Positions 18,173 through 28,928 of a stretch of DNA of 41,374 bases are shown here, piece by piece. The translations under genes and the position numbers were made by a program. The stretch is from Bacteroidales bacterium (GTDB taxonomy: Bacteria; Bacteroidota; Bacteroidia; Bacteroidales; UBA4181): NCBI GenBank assembly GCA_031275285.1, contig JAISOY010000128.1, positions 1-41,374 of the forward strand, written 5' to 3'. The notes beneath the pieces are model-generated. The model saw only the letters and a list, made by a program, of their open reading frames with translations, did not search any database and had not been told where the DNA came from. Positions within the stretch are counted from its first letter, which is position 1. Every line of letters begins with the position of its first letter.

Positions 18173-19564
18173 ATGGAAATAGATGATTTGAACATAGGCT
18201 GGATAGAAAATAGATCATCCATTATAAAAGTGATCGGTGTCGGAGGCGGAGGTGGAAATGCCGTTTCGTATATGTACCGGCAGGGAATTCATAACGTTAA
18301 TTTCGTAATATGTAATACCGATGCACAAGCATTAAAAGAAAGCCCGGTTCCTATAAAGATACAATTAGGGAAGGGCAGGACAGAAGGCCTTGGCGCCGGG
18401 AATAAACCGGAAGTAGGACGTGAAGCCGCATTGGACTCATTAGAAGAAATACGCGAAGTTCTGGACACGGGAACTAAAATGGTGTTTGTTACTGCAGGCA
18501 TGGGCGGTGGAACAGGTACAGGCGCAGCACCTGTCATTGCCCGTATCGCTAAGGAAATGAACATTCTCACTGTGGCCATTGTAACCATTCCGTTCCGGTT
18601 TGAAGGACCGCAACGATTCAAGCAGGCCATTGAAGGGATCAATGAACTTAAGGAGCACGTTGATTCGTTGTTGATCATCAACAATGAAAAACTTCGTGAG
18701 ATGTATGGTAACCTAAGGGTTTCCGAAGCATTTTCCAGAGCCGATGATGTGTTGACAATGGCGGCCAAGGGTATTGCCGAGCTGATCACACTTCCGGGAA
18801 CGGTCAATGTTGACTTTGCCGATGTAAGTACGATCATGAGTAATGGTGGTATTACTGTGATGGGATCTGCAAAAGCCTCCGGAGAAAATCGTGCGCGTGA
18901 AGCGGTCGAAACAGCATTGAATTCGCCGCTACTCAATAACAACGATATTACGGGAGCACGTCATATTCTGTTGAATATTACATCAGGGGTGGGAGATAAC
19001 GAAGTCTCCATGGATGAATTGATCGAGATTACCGATTATGTAACACGTTCGGCAAAGAGTTCATTAATGATTTGGGGTGCCGGAAATGATGAGAATCTGG
19101 GAGATGCGGTTACTGTCACCATTGTTGCCACTAATTTCCCTGTAAATTGTTTTCCTGAACTGGAATTGACCGGTAAACCAAACAGGGAAAAGATACAGGT
19201 GCAGATCGGTGATCAGGCGGAACTTTCTTCCGGAAAAGAAGATTTTCAGACGAATACCCAGAGCTCATATATTATCAAGGATAAGTCGACAGTGACACAA
19301 ACCAAAATAGACTGGGAAATACCGGGGACTCAGGTGACAGATACTGTGGAACGTGTTCGTTCTGCACCTTCTATTGTTGATGAAAATGCCAATATTGATG
19401 AGTTGGAGAATGTTCCTGCCTACATCCGGAAGAAGGTTAAAATTGATAATCAGGCTCCCGGTTCGGAAAATGAGGTATCAAAGTATACATTAAGCTCGGA
19501 TGAAGAAACCAATACGGTACGACTCAGAGATAACAACTCTTATTTGTATGATGTGGTAGATTAG
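18173..19564 (+). CDS. ftsZ: Division GTPase FtsZ
   Basis: FtsZ is the tubulin-like GTPase that forms the division ring. The signature G-box GGGTGTG lies at 111-117 and the T7 loop NVDFADV at 212-218. The N-terminal GVGGGGGNAV region is intact. After the core (to about 320) comes a linker. Two conserved C-terminal parts follow: NVPAYIRKK, which should be the FtsA-contact peptide, and a terminal RLRDNNSYLYD segment. It is the last gene of the dcw cluster and is followed at once by a terminator-like structure. Confidence 0.97.
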   Translation: MEIDDLNIGWIENRSSIIKVIGVGGGGGNAVSYMYRQGIHNVNFVICNTDAQALKESPVPIKIQLGKGRTEGLGAGNKPEVGREAALDSLEEIREVLDTGTKMVFVTAGMGGGTGTGAAPVIARIAKEMNILTVAIVTIPFRFEGPQRFKQAIEGINELKEHVDSLLIINNEKLREMYGNLRVSEAFSRADDVLTMAAKGIAELITLPGTVNVDFADVSTIMSNGGITVMGSAKASGENRAREAVETALNSPLLNNNDITGARHILLNITSGVGDNEVSMDELIEITDYVTRSAKSSLMIWGAGNDENLGDAVTVTIVATNFPVNCFPELELTGKPNREKIQVQIGDQAELSSGKEDFQTNTQSSYIIKDKSTVTQTKIDWEIPGTQVTDTVERVRSAPSIVDENANIDELENVPAYIRKKVKIDNQAPGSENEVSKYTLSSDEETNTVRLRDNNSYLYDVVD

Positions 19565-19598
19565 AGGTCGGCATGATGCCTGTTTTGTGACCTTTTTT
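19565..19598 (+). terminator. Candidate terminator of the dcw operon
   Basis: Arms AGGTC (19565-19569) and GACCT (19589-19593) enclose a small inner hairpin GGCA-TGA-TGCC, and a run of six T (19593-19598) follows. It begins directly after the ftsZ stop. The outer stem is only 5 bp with a wide interior, so strength is uncertain. The rest of the convergent gap to 19831 shows only an AT-rich palindrome, TTCATTA-T-TAATGAA (19704-19718). Confidence 0.45.
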
Positions 19599-19831
19599 CA
19601 ATCATATAATGTACTTATTTACTTTAATGTGAATAGTATCTTACTCTTTGATATTTCATTTTTTATCAGAGGTGTTTAGATATATTTCACTTTTACTGAT
19701 TAGTTCATTATTAATGAAGTTGATGTATCTGTTAAGATAAGATCCTTTGGAAACATTATTTCATTATAAATAATTAGTGTTATGGTTGAAATAATATGCA
19801 AATAAGAAGAATGATTACTGAGGATGTGGCT

Positions 19832-21364
19832 TTAATAACTTTCTATGAGTATCTCATCTTGAATCACTGCACGTTTTTTAGCCTCAAAACGTTCTTTGTC
19901 AGCATTGGCTAATTCCCAGATAAGGAGAAATGCCAGCCTGGTCCTTTTCCATGCTCCGTTAAAATCGATCAGCTCATAATCATCAGTCGGCTTGTGGTAA
20001 TCTTTATGTTCACCGCTTGTAAACATGATAGAGGGGACTCCTTTTTGTGCGAAATTATATTGGTCGGAACGACTGAAATAACGTTGGATGTCACCTGGGG
20101 AAGTGTATGTATAGTCCAGGGTTAATCTTAATGAATTCTTATTGATCTCTTCTACCAATCCGGTCAGGTTTCCACTCATTGTTTTGTGGTTCACCAGATA
20201 TACATAATTATTGTCTCTGGTTTCGTAGTCATACGATACTCTCCCTACCATATCGATATTTACGCAGGCTATTGTTTTTTCAAGCGGATATAAAGGATGT
20301 TCCGCATAATATTGGGATCCGTACAGCCCTTTTTCTTCGGCAGCGGGAAAAAGGATAATAACAGAACGCCGGGGGCCTTTTCCTTCTTTTTTGGCTTTGG
20401 CTAAAACGGAAGCTATTTCCAGTACGGACGATACACCGGAAGCATTGTCGTCAGCACCATTATATACCGTATTATAAGGTTTCCCATCATGATCATGGTG
20501 TGCGGAAATGACCACGTATTCATCTTTCAGATCACTTCCTTCGATGAATCCTATGACATTATTTGCTTTCGCATCCAGGTATCTATTGTTTCCGTTAAAT
20601 ATAACAGTCTTGTCTATTTTTACCGATGGCGGTGCACCTGTTTTTTCAACTTCATAAGCGATCTGCTTTACCGTTTTTCCTGTAGGTTCCAGGATTTTAT
20701 TCGCTAATCTTTCATTGACGAATAATTCAGGGATGCTTTCTTTTTCATCGCGAAATAGAATTTGTTTGTACGAATGGCTGGAATAGGTGCGGAAATCCTG
20801 TCTGACACGTATGATCACCTTAGGACGCTTTGCAGTAAGGTAATCTTCCGACTTCGGATGAATGGCATAGTTCAACCCGAATTTGTTTACCGGTTGGTCG
20901 TTCAGCATCATGATCACCTTTCCGCTAATATCAACGCTTTCGAAATCATTGTAGGTAGCAGAGTAGACCCCGTATCCGACAAATAACAGATGATCGGAAC
21001 TGATGATAGTATCATGCATTATCATATTCTCATAAGAATAATCTTCCTGATAGTCAAAGTTATCCAAAAAAAAGCATTTATTCCCCTTTTCCCGGACTTT
21101 TGCTCCTATGTTCTGTATATAAGATCCGTTATTTCCGGCAGGAATCTTTTTGTCTTTCAGGTATTCTGAAATATAACTGACGGTCAGTTCACCGCCTTTT
21201 TCTCCGGTCCCACGCCCTTCAAATTCATCGGAAGCAAGTCTGGCCAAGGTAACTTTCATGTTGGATGAATCGATCAGTGAGGCATAGTGCAAGGCTGTTT
21301 TATCCTGACCAAAAACAACTATGGGAACAAGAAGAAATAATATGGAAATAATGTGTGTTTTCAT
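19832..21364 (-). CDS. Secreted M28-family metallopeptidase
   Basis: A 510-residue zinc aminopeptidase-like protein with a signal peptide (about 1-19, cleavage near VFG-Q). The M28 metal ligands are visible in order: H289 in SAHHDH, bridging D305 in NGADDNASG, the E343-E344 pair in AAEEKG, D371 in NIDMVGR and H457 in DYHKPTDD. A PA-like insert lies around 120-220. It should act in the periplasm or outside, removing N-terminal residues from peptides. It is 19 bp downstream of metH on the same strand, so it is the last gene of a subtilase-metH-M28 unit. Confidence 0.9.
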   Translation of the reverse strand: MKTHIISILFLLVPIVVFGQDKTALHYASLIDSSNMKVTLARLASDEFEGRGTGEKGGELTVSYISEYLKDKKIPAGNNGSYIQNIGAKVREKGNKCFFLDNFDYQEDYSYENMIMHDTIISSDHLLFVGYGVYSATYNDFESVDISGKVIMMLNDQPVNKFGLNYAIHPKSEDYLTAKRPKVIIRVRQDFRTYSSHSYKQILFRDEKESIPELFVNERLANKILEPTGKTVKQIAYEVEKTGAPPSVKIDKTVIFNGNNRYLDAKANNVIGFIEGSDLKDEYVVISAHHDHDGKPYNTVYNGADDNASGVSSVLEIASVLAKAKKEGKGPRRSVIILFPAAEEKGLYGSQYYAEHPLYPLEKTIACVNIDMVGRVSYDYETRDNNYVYLVNHKTMSGNLTGLVEEINKNSLRLTLDYTYTSPGDIQRYFSRSDQYNFAQKGVPSIMFTSGEHKDYHKPTDDYELIDFNGAWKRTRLAFLLIWELANADKERFEAKKRAVIQDEILIESY

Positions 21365-21383
21365 TGGAGATTAAAACGTGAAA

Positions 21384-24300
21384 TTAATATTCAATATTTG
21401 ATGGTATCCATTTCTTAATGGTTTCCACCGGTATATTTTTTCTAACGGCATAATCAGTCAATTGATCTTCCGTGATCTTTCCCACAGAAAAATAATGACT
21501 TTGCGGATGGGCCAATATCAATCCGCTGACCGATGCGGCGGGTATCATTGAAAAGGATTCTGTCAGCTCTATCCCATATTTCCGGGCATTTAACAGATCA
21601 AACAATATTTCTTTTTCTGAGTGATCCGGACAGGCAGGGTAACCGTGGGCCGGTCGTATACCGGCATATTTTTCATTAAATAGCTCATCCGGGGAAAATA
21701 CTTCATTGGGGGCATATCCCCAATATTTATGACGTATCTTAGCATGCATCAGTTCGGTAAAAGCTTCTGCCAGACGATCGGATAAAGTTTTTACCATGAT
21801 CGCGTTATAATCATCATTGTTCGCTTCGTATTCCTTTACTAATTGGCTGACACCCAAACCGGCCGTTACAGCAAAGGCTCCAATATAATCCTTCAATCCG
21901 CTTTCTTTCGGTGCTATAAAATCTGACAGACAAAGATTCGGTTCTCCTTTCCGGAATGTCTGGTTCCTTAAATAATGAAAAATACACTTGATCTCGTCAC
22001 GTGACTCGTTTGTATATACTTCAATATCGTCTCCGGAAGAATTAGCCGGAAATATGCCGAATACTCCATTGGCTGTAAGCTTTTTTTCAGCGATAATGGT
22101 GTCGAGCATCATATTAGCATCATCGTAAAGTTTACGCGCTTCTGTTCCGTTTTCAGGCTGGTCGAATATTTGAGGGAATTTCCCTTTTAACTGCCATGCT
22201 ACGAAGAAGTAAGTCCAGTTAATATACTTGCGGATTTCTTCCAGCGGATAATCCCGCCATTCTTTAATGCCTTTGAATTGTGGGGAAACAGGAGGAGATG
22301 AAGTCCAGTCTATTTTCAACTGGTTTTTCCTTGCCTGCTTGATATTCAGCTTAGTTAACGTCGCAGCTGATTTTTCATAATTGATCTGAAGTTCCCGGTA
22401 TTCCGTCCTGATATTTTCAACATAAGCAGGATCATTGGATAATAAAGAACTGGCTACAGCTACACTACGGGAGGCATCCCGTACATGTATAACAGGGTTT
22501 CTATATACAGGAGCCATCCGGATAGCCGTATGTATTTTGGATGTGGTTGCACCGCCGATCATCAAAGGCTGGGTAAGGCCGTTGCGCTCCATCTCACTGG
22601 CCACATGTATCATTTCATCTAGTGATGGTGTGATCAGTCCGCTCAATCCAACAATATCCACTTTATGTTCACGGGCGGCAGATATGATTTTTTCGCAGGG
22701 GACCATTACTCCCAGGTCAATGATCTCATAATTGTTACAGGCCAGTACCACGCCTACAATATTTTTTCCGATATCGTGCACATCTCCTTTCACAGTCGCT
22801 AATAGTATTTTTCCCGCGGATTCTATATTTCCAGATTCCGCCTTTTCGGCTTCGATGAAAGGTTGCAGATAAGCCACCGCACGTTTCATTACCCGGGCGG
22901 TTTTCACAACTTGAGGTAAAAACATTTTCCCAGAACCGAAAAGGTCTCCGACTTCATTCAGCGCATCCATCAAAGGTCCTTCAATAATGGACAGAACAGG
23001 AGAGTATGCATGACGTGCTTCCTCCATATCGGTTTCAATGTAGTCGATGATCCCTTTGATCAATGAATGCCTGATCCTCTGATCCAAAGGGAATGTCCGC
23101 CATTCGTCGATATGATGTGTGCTGCTACTGTTTGTATTACCTTTAAAAATATCGGCCATTTCCAGCAACCGTTCGGTAGCATCCGGTCTCCGGTTTAAAA
23201 TCAAATCTTCAAGCGCTATAAGCAGATTCTCGGGAATCTCATCGTATACAGGTAATGTTCCTGCATTTACAATACCCATATCCAGTCCCTTACGAATAGC
23301 ATGGTATAAAAATACCGAATGCATGGCTTCCCTCAGGTAATTATTTCCGCGAAAAGCAAAAGATAGATTACTGATCCCACCGCTGACCCGAGCATGTGGC
23401 AGGTGGGTTTTGATCCAATGAACTGCTTCCAGGAAATCTACTGCAAAATTGTTGTGTTCTTCTATTCCCGTACCAATAGTTAAAATATTAGGATCGAAAA
23501 TAATATCGCTGGCCGGAAACCCGACCTCTTTTGTGAGAATATGATAGGCACGCGAGCATATTTCGATGCGGCGTTGGTAATCAGTGGCTTGCCCCTGTTC
23601 GTCAAAGGCCATAACTATTACTGCGGCACCATAATTGTGTATCAGTTTTGCCTTTTCGCGAAAAGCATCTTCTCCTTCTTTTAAACTGATCGAATTAACC
23701 ATTGATTTTCCCTGCAGGCATTTTAACCCTGCCTCCAGCACCTCCCATTTCGATGAATCTACCATCACCGGAAGGCGGGCAATATCCGGTTCAGAAGCCA
23801 ACAGGTTAAGAAATTTAATCATCGATGCTTTTGCATCCAGCATGGCATCGTCCATATTTACATCAATGACCTGGGCTCCTGTTTCAGCCTGGACTCTTGC
23901 AATCGCCAATGCTTCTTCAAATTTTTCTTCACGGATTAATCGTGCAAATTTCATGGAACCGGCTACATTGCATCTTTCTCCAATATTCATGAAGTTGGTG
24001 GTTTCATCAACCACCAGTGGCTCTAACCCTGATAGCAATAAAGAAGTTGATCTTGAAGGTATGGAACGGGGGGGTACTCCGTCTGCCAGACTTGCGAAAA
24101 GTCCGATGTGCATAGGTGTCGTGCCGCAGCATCCTCCGACAATATTGACCAATCGTTGATCGATGAAACCTTTGATGATCGATGCCATTTCCTCCGGAGA
24201 TTGGTCATAACTCCCGAATTGATTAGGTAATCCGGCATTGGGATGTACACTTACCCTGAATGGAGCCTTACGGGATAACTCTTTAAGGTATGGTTTCATT

Positions 24301-25052
24301 TGTTCCGCACCAAGGGCACAATTGATCCCGATACTCATCAGGTCGAAATGCATCACGGAATAGAGAAATGCATCGATTGTCTGTCCGGATAAGGTACGGC
24401 CGCTGGCATCTGTAATGGTGGCTGATACCATTACCGGAAGTTGCACAGATCGTTCCGAAAACACGCGATCGATGGCAAATAGTGCGGCCTTCACATTCAG
24501 CGTGTCAAAAACCGTTTCGCACAAAAGTATATCGGCGCCACCATCCAGTAATCCCTTTGTCTGTTCCGTATAAATGTCGACAAGATCATCAAAAGTAACT
24601 GCCCGGTATGCAGGATCATTTACATTAGGTGACATGGATGCCGATTTTCCGAGAGGGCCCAGTGTGCCGGCGACAAAACGGGGCTTATCAGGTGTCGAAT
24701 ATTGTAAGGCTACGGATCTGGCTATGGTAACACTTTCCTTATTCAATTCATAGGCGATATTCCCGAGTTGATAGTCTTCCTGGGATAATCGATTGGAATT
24801 AAATGTATTGGCTGTAATGATGTCTGCTCCTGCTTCCAGGTATTGTTTGTGGATATTTTGTATCAGACCGGGCTGGGTCAGGGATAGTAGGTCGTTGTTG
24901 CCACGAAGGTCGACAGGATGATCCATGAAACGTTCTCCGCGAAAATCTTTTTCTGTCAGCCCCAATGGTTGGATCATAGTGCCCATAGCACCGTCCAGGA
25001 TCAAAATCTTCCTGGAAAGAATGGAATCTATAAGATGTTTTTTTGACTTCAT
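21384..25052 (-). CDS. metH: Cobalamin-dependent methionine synthase
   Basis: MetH moves a methyl group from methyltetrahydrofolate through cobalamin to homocysteine. All four modules are present in 1222 residues. The homocysteine domain (about 1-330) has zinc ligands C245 and C308-C309. The pterin-binding domain (about 350-620) follows. The cobalamin cap and Rossmann domains (about 650-880) have the base-off motif D757-x-H759-x-x-G762. The reactivation domain binding S-adenosylmethionine is at about 900-1222. The ATG overlaps the stop of the upstream subtilase (ATGA). No cobalamin riboswitch can lie directly upstream, since that DNA is coding. Confidence 0.97.
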   Translation of the reverse strand: MKSKKHLIDSILSRKILILDGAMGTMIQPLGLTEKDFRGERFMDHPVDLRGNNDLLSLTQPGLIQNIHKQYLEAGADIITANTFNSNRLSQEDYQLGNIAYELNKESVTIARSVALQYSTPDKPRFVAGTLGPLGKSASMSPNVNDPAYRAVTFDDLVDIYTEQTKGLLDGGADILLCETVFDTLNVKAALFAIDRVFSERSVQLPVMVSATITDASGRTLSGQTIDAFLYSVMHFDLMSIGINCALGAEQMKPYLKELSRKAPFRVSVHPNAGLPNQFGSYDQSPEEMASIIKGFIDQRLVNIVGGCCGTTPMHIGLFASLADGVPPRSIPSRSTSLLLSGLEPLVVDETTNFMNIGERCNVAGSMKFARLIREEKFEEALAIARVQAETGAQVIDVNMDDAMLDAKASMIKFLNLLASEPDIARLPVMVDSSKWEVLEAGLKCLQGKSMVNSISLKEGEDAFREKAKLIHNYGAAVIVMAFDEQGQATDYQRRIEICSRAYHILTKEVGFPASDIIFDPNILTIGTGIEEHNNFAVDFLEAVHWIKTHLPHARVSGGISNLSFAFRGNNYLREAMHSVFLYHAIRKGLDMGIVNAGTLPVYDEIPENLLIALEDLILNRRPDATERLLEMADIFKGNTNSSSTHHIDEWRTFPLDQRIRHSLIKGIIDYIETDMEEARHAYSPVLSIIEGPLMDALNEVGDLFGSGKMFLPQVVKTARVMKRAVAYLQPFIEAEKAESGNIESAGKILLATVKGDVHDIGKNIVGVVLACNNYEIIDLGVMVPCEKIISAAREHKVDIVGLSGLITPSLDEMIHVASEMERNGLTQPLMIGGATTSKIHTAIRMAPVYRNPVIHVRDASRSVAVASSLLSNDPAYVENIRTEYRELQINYEKSAATLTKLNIKQARKNQLKIDWTSSPPVSPQFKGIKEWRDYPLEEIRKYINWTYFFVAWQLKGKFPQIFDQPENGTEARKLYDDANMMLDTIIAEKKLTANGVFGIFPANSSGDDIEVYTNESRDEIKCIFHYLRNQTFRKGEPNLCLSDFIAPKESGLKDYIGAFAVTAGLGVSQLVKEYEANNDDYNAIMVKTLSDRLAEAFTELMHAKIRHKYWGYAPNEVFSPDELFNEKYAGIRPAHGYPACPDHSEKEILFDLLNARKYGIELTESFSMIPAASVSGLILAHPQSHYFSVGKITEDQLTDYAVRKNIPVETIKKWIPSNIEY

Positions 25053-26740
25053 TTTACGAATTTAGATGATACCATTCCGATATCTGTTTGAGATTCTACA
25101 ATAAATATTCCAGGATCCAGATTAACCGTTTCTTCAACCAACAATTCATAAGCATCATTTTCTATGACATATGCCGTATGTTCATAAATTGATTGGCCGG
25201 TTACGGAAAGAATGCGAATGTTGACATTTCCATGCCTGGCAGGAGATAACCTTATGGTAAGCTTATTGCTGAATGGATCAGGGAAAATAGACATTTTATA
25301 TGAAAGCCCGGAAGAGGATGTAGTATTTTCCGGGATCAGTTTTGCAAAATCGGGGATGCCGTATCCATATAAAGAATCAGGATGGTTGTAGCGATCTGCA
25401 GATTCTTTCACCATTTGAATGATTTCCATGTTGTTTTTATCGGGGTGTGCCTGCCATAAACAGGCCATGAATCCGGCCAATAAAGGGGTTGAGTACGATG
25501 TTCCGTTACCTGAATTGATTTGTCCCATAGATCCCTGATAAGCAGTAGTCTTACCCATAGCGGTAAGATCGGGTTTGATACGTCCGTCAGCAGTCGGACC
25601 TATGGAACTGAAAGATGCATATTTTCCCTGCCGGTCTACGGCACCGATAGTAAGTATGCTGTCTGCATCGCCCGGAACAGATACGTATCTCCAGGACCTG
25701 TCCCCGTCATTTCCGGCGCTCAGGCAAACAATGATACCTCTGGCAGATGCCATTGTGGCGGCATAGGAAGCCCGCGTTGTACGGCCGTCCAGATCTGTCC
25801 ATACATGATTCTGTAGAGTGTCGTCGAATATAGAATATCCTAATGAGGTGGAAACCAGATCCACACCAATACTATCAGCAAATTCGACGGCACTTATCCA
25901 ATTATCTTCCTCTACCAGATATTCGGTTCCGATCTCTTCCGAACGCAATAACAGATAATCCGCATCGGGTGCAGAACCAACCATTCGCCCCGGAAGATCA
26001 GCTGCAATTATGGAAAGCACATTGGATCCATGATTGTTTTGTCCGAATATATCCTCGTGGATGGTGAAATTTTTAAGCCGGACAAGGCGATCTTCATGAT
26101 GCATCCTGTCAAATCCCGAAAGAAGGTCTACATTGTAAAATCCTCCGTCTATTACAGCTATTAACATCCCTTTTCCCCGATATCCACTATTATGAAGCAC
26201 ATGCCCCCCTAGCATTCCTATCTGGGTGGTGGCTTTTCCGTAGTAATCATCAGATGCACCATACAATGTTTGTAGTCCTCCACTTTGAAAAAAAGACGAA
26301 AAGATAGATTCCAGGTCAATTTCTGTATTTTCCCGATGATCACCATTCTTTTTTTTCCCGGGGGTGAGCCTGTTTTTCTTTACAAAAGAAATTCCGTCTA
26401 ATAGTCCAAGGTCTTTCTCATCGCATTTAACAACAATTGAATTAAACCATTTGGACACATTCAGTACTTTCATTCCTAACTTTGAAATGCTATCAATATA
26501 GTATTGACTCACAGGTAGATCTTTTTGTGTAAGGTGTATATTTTGTTTTTTACGACGTTCAATTGCACGATCCGAGAGAAAATCGCCGGGACGATCTACC
26601 GTATATACGTTGTGGGATTTGTCTGTAAACTCTACGCGATATCTTCCCGGAGCTACCTTTATCTGGGCTGTCAGGTCCACTGTAAATACCAGTGTAATGG
26701 TCAATATTATCCGTAGTATATAAAAAATCATCCGATACAT
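25049..26740 (-). CDS. Secreted subtilase (S8) with type IX secretion C-terminal domain
   Basis: A 563-residue serine protease. A signal peptide (about 1-26, ending LTAQ) and a propeptide-like region come first. The S8 catalytic triad is D198 (AVIDGG), H237 (NNHGSN) and S415 (GTSYSTP), with oxyanion N344 in SAGN. The last 80 residues (about 485-563) form a type A C-terminal domain, with [14 protein letters not shown], a [12 protein letters not shown] strand and a terminal SSKFVK. This is the signal for export and surface anchoring by the type IX system. A second ATG at 26731 is a possible start. The stop overlaps the metH start. Confidence 0.92.
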   Translation of the reverse strand: MYRMIFYILRIILTITLVFTVDLTAQIKVAPGRYRVEFTDKSHNVYTVDRPGDFLSDRAIERRKKQNIHLTQKDLPVSQYYIDSISKLGMKVLNVSKWFNSIVVKCDEKDLGLLDGISFVKKNRLTPGKKKNGDHRENTEIDLESIFSSFFQSGGLQTLYGASDDYYGKATTQIGMLGGHVLHNSGYRGKGMLIAVIDGGFYNVDLLSGFDRMHHEDRLVRLKNFTIHEDIFGQNNHGSNVLSIIAADLPGRMVGSAPDADYLLLRSEEIGTEYLVEEDNWISAVEFADSIGVDLVSTSLGYSIFDDTLQNHVWTDLDGRTTRASYAATMASARGIIVCLSAGNDGDRSWRYVSVPGDADSILTIGAVDRQGKYASFSSIGPTADGRIKPDLTAMGKTTAYQGSMGQINSGNGTSYSTPLLAGFMACLWQAHPDKNNMEIIQMVKESADRYNHPDSLYGYGIPDFAKLIPENTTSSSGLSYKMSIFPDPFSNKLTIRLSPARHGNVNIRILSVTGQSIYEHTAYVIENDAYELLVEETVNLDPGIFIVESQTDIGMVSSKFVK

Positions 26741-26751
26741 AATTCAGGCTC

Positions 26752-26759
26752 CAAAGTTA
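26752..26759 (-). promoter_or_regulatory. Candidate -7 box for the subtilase-metH-M28 unit
   Basis: On the minus strand the bases read TAACTTTG, which fits the Bacteroidetes -7 consensus TAnnTTTG. It lies 12 bases upstream of the subtilase ATG at 26740, giving an almost leaderless transcript, or a normal short leader if translation starts at 26731. No clear TTTG -33 element is seen, so this is tentative. Confidence 0.35.
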
Positions 26760-26975
26760 TAGTATTTATCCCATATGATAATTATTATAATTAATTTTGA
26801 AAATGTTTAAGATTATATGACATTTTATTTTATTATTGATTTAAAGAGTTGTTCAAGACTTTGATAATCAAAATAAAAAAATGGGTGTCTGCTATCTGTA
26901 AGTAAAGATTTATTTCATATTTATAAACATTTTTCCAAAAAATACGTATTATTTTATATAATTATCAAATGAGAT

Positions 26976-28835
26976 ATGAAGCATTTATATTTTTTTGTAT
27001 CCTTTTTTCTTTTGACACATCTGGCCATAGATATGAAAGCTCAGAATGAAAATACATCTATTACAGAACGGAATTTGTTGAAAAGGGAAAAAGATTCACG
27101 GAAAACAAAAGAAAAACCGGAAAGACAACTGTTCGTAAGAAAAACCACTTTGCCTATCGATAAGAGTCGTAAAACAAATGGAAATTGGCAGAATTATGCG
27201 ACCTCATTTGATGAAAGCAACCATCTGGGCTCCTCTCAGTCATCTCCAATAATTATTGAAACAGCAGGGCATTTAGCTTTTTTGGCAAAACAGGTCAACG
27301 CAGGAAATAATTATGCCGGAAAATATATCAGGTTGAATGCCGATATTGATTTGAAAGATTATGAATGGCTGCCCATTGGTATCTTCGGAGATGATTATCA
27401 GGACCATTCGAAACGTTTTTGTGGTCATTTCGATGGAAATAATCATAAAATAAGAGGTCTGACTATTCCTAAAGGTGAAAATTACCAGGGTTTTTTTGGA
27501 GTCTGTGGAGAGGGCGCGTTCATTGAAAACTTATCTGTTACTGACTGCTATGTAAGGGGAAAGATGATTGTTGGCGGCCTGGTCGGAGAATTGATCAATG
27601 GAACGATCAGGAATTGCAGTGTGACAGGAACGGTAGGAGGAACCAAGGAATGTGTTGGCGGACTCATAGGGATCAATAACGGAATAATTATCAAAAGCAG
27701 TACTTCTGTTTTGGTATACGGTAATAGTAACGATACCGGTGGTTTAGCCGGAGCAAACGGAGACAGGATGATGGGAACCATTGATCATTGTTATGCTACC
27801 GAGAAAGTATCCGGATATTACAATGTAGGCGGCCTGGTTGGTCGTAACAATAACCTGATCGTTAATTCCTATGCCATAGGAAATGTCTCCGGTGAAGAAT
27901 GGGTTGGCGGTTTGGTCGGATGGACGGATCATGGAAAAATCAATGATTGTCATGCTACCGGAAACGTTACGGGATTTTTTGATATTGGCGGCCTGGTCGG
28001 ATTTAACGGATACCAGCAAAGTACTGTGGAAATCAATAATTGTTACGCAAGAGGAGAAGTAACAGGATTTGGCCTGAGGAATTATTGTATTGGCGGCCTG
28101 GTCGGTTATTCCGGGGGTATCATTAATAATTCTTATGCTTCCGGTGATGTCAGAGGCGAGGAATCTATCGGCGGATTGATCGGAGAACATGGAGGTAAAA
28201 CTTATGGGAGTCATGCCCGTGGAAAGGTGATTGGTTATTATGATATTGGTGGCCTGATCGGTTTTAACGGTTTTCCGGGAACACCGACATCCGTTGAAAA
28301 TTGTTATGCAACCGGAGGAGTATCCGGTTACGGAACATTTAGTTACGCTATTGGCGGTTTGGCAGGATATTCCGGGGGACTCATCAAACAATGCTATGCG
28401 GAAGGACCTGTCTCGGGTGAAGTCTCTATTGGTGGCCTGGTTGGAGAACATGGCGGAACAATAATGAATAGTTTCGCATATGGAAATGTGGTTGCCAAAG
28501 GAGAAGCAGGTGGGCTGATCGGATGGAACTGGGCAAAAGTAGAATCATGCTATTCAGCAGGCAATGTGTCTGCGAACTATGATACCGGAGGATTGATCGG
28601 TAGGAATGAAGATTCGGAAACCGTTATCGTCCTCTGTTATTTCGATGCCGAAAGGACCGGCCAATCCAGTGGCATAGGGGCTGATAACAATAACCAATCC
28701 GGTAATGTCCGACCCATAAGAAGTGAGGAGTTTACTGATAATTCACTACCGGAAGGATTCAATAATGATATCTGGGAATCCATGGGAAATAATTATTTTC
28801 GGCTGAAAACCATCAATGATACAGACAAAAGATAA
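26976..28835 (+). CDS. Secreted GLUG-repeat protein
   Basis: A 619-residue protein with a signal peptide (about 1-23, ending MKAQ) and a Lys/Arg-rich linker. From about residue 140 to 600 it is built of GLUG-type repeats, with pattern GGLVG-N-x-G-x-I-x-N-C/S-Y-A-x-G-x-V-x-G repeated more than ten times. These repeats form beta-helix-like rods in surface adhesins and IgA-protease-type proteins. No type IX tail or lipobox is seen, so the route after the inner membrane is unclear. Within the repeats two adjacent 87-residue units resemble each other closely. A role in adhesion is inferred only from the repeat type. Confidence 0.85.
   Translation: MKHLYFFVSFFLLTHLAIDMKAQNENTSITERNLLKREKDSRKTKEKPERQLFVRKTTLPIDKSRKTNGNWQNYATSFDESNHLGSSQSSPIIIETAGHLAFLAKQVNAGNNYAGKYIRLNADIDLKDYEWLPIGIFGDDYQDHSKRFCGHFDGNNHKIRGLTIPKGENYQGFFGVCGEGAFIENLSVTDCYVRGKMIVGGLVGELINGTIRNCSVTGTVGGTKECVGGLIGINNGIIIKSSTSVLVYGNSNDTGGLAGANGDRMMGTIDHCYATEKVSGYYNVGGLVGRNNNLIVNSYAIGNVSGEEWVGGLVGWTDHGKINDCHATGNVTGFFDIGGLVGFNGYQQSTVEINNCYARGEVTGFGLRNYCIGGLVGYSGGIINNSYASGDVRGEESIGGLIGEHGGKTYGSHARGKVIGYYDIGGLIGFNGFPGTPTSVENCYATGGVSGYGTFSYAIGGLAGYSGGLIKQCYAEGPVSGEVSIGGLVGEHGGTIMNSFAYGNVVAKGEAGGLIGWNWAKVESCYSAGNVSANYDTGGLIGRNEDSETVIVLCYFDAERTGQSSGIGADNNNQSGNVRPIRSEEFTDNSLPEGFNNDIWESMGNNYFRLKTINDTDKR
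27981..28502 (+). repeat. Tandem 261-bp super-repeat in the GLUG gene
   Basis: Two adjacent units of exactly 261 bp (27981-28241 and 28242-28502) each encode 87 residues. Both start DIGGL(V/I)GFNG, then share NCYA, IGGL-x-GYSGG, a Gly-Glu step and SIGGL(I/V)GEHGG at identical offsets. Each unit contains three GLUG repeats, so the gene grew by copying a three-repeat block rather than single repeats. Confidence 0.8.
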
Positions 28836-28890
28836 TTCCATTCAGGTGATTTCTGTTTACAGGTCATTTTAATTCTCATTCAAAAAGAAT

Positions 28891-28898
28891 TAACTTTG
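28891..28898 (+). promoter_or_regulatory. Candidate -7 box for ribF-ahcY
   Basis: TAACTTTG matches the Bacteroidetes -7 consensus TAnnTTTG and lies 30 bases before the ribF start. No clear -33 TTTG is found at the usual distance. The 93-bp gap is too short to hold an FMN riboswitch. Confidence 0.4.
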
Positions 28899-28928
28899 TC
28901 ACCCTGTTAAACGATATCAGAATTTATT

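Noticed and set aside
18289..18942. A 217-codon frame on the minus strand inside ftsZ
   Set aside because: It lies wholly opposite a strongly conserved gene, has low-complexity composition (many Ser, Pro, Thr) and no recognised motif. It mirrors ftsZ codon bias.
23635..24159. A 174-codon plus-strand frame inside metH
   Set aside because: metH is intact and conserved across this stretch; the opposite frame has no family features.
25053..26740. Possible cobalamin riboswitch before metH
   Set aside because: The DNA upstream of metH is the coding region of the subtilase, and the gap before the subtilase shows no B12-box-like core.
27744..28451. A 235-codon frame opposite the GLUG gene
   Set aside because: Its repeats are the mirror of the GLUG repeats on the other strand, with no start signal or domain.
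28836..28928. Possible FMN riboswitch before ribF
   Set aside because: The gap is 93 bp, too short, and no conserved riboswitch core was seen.
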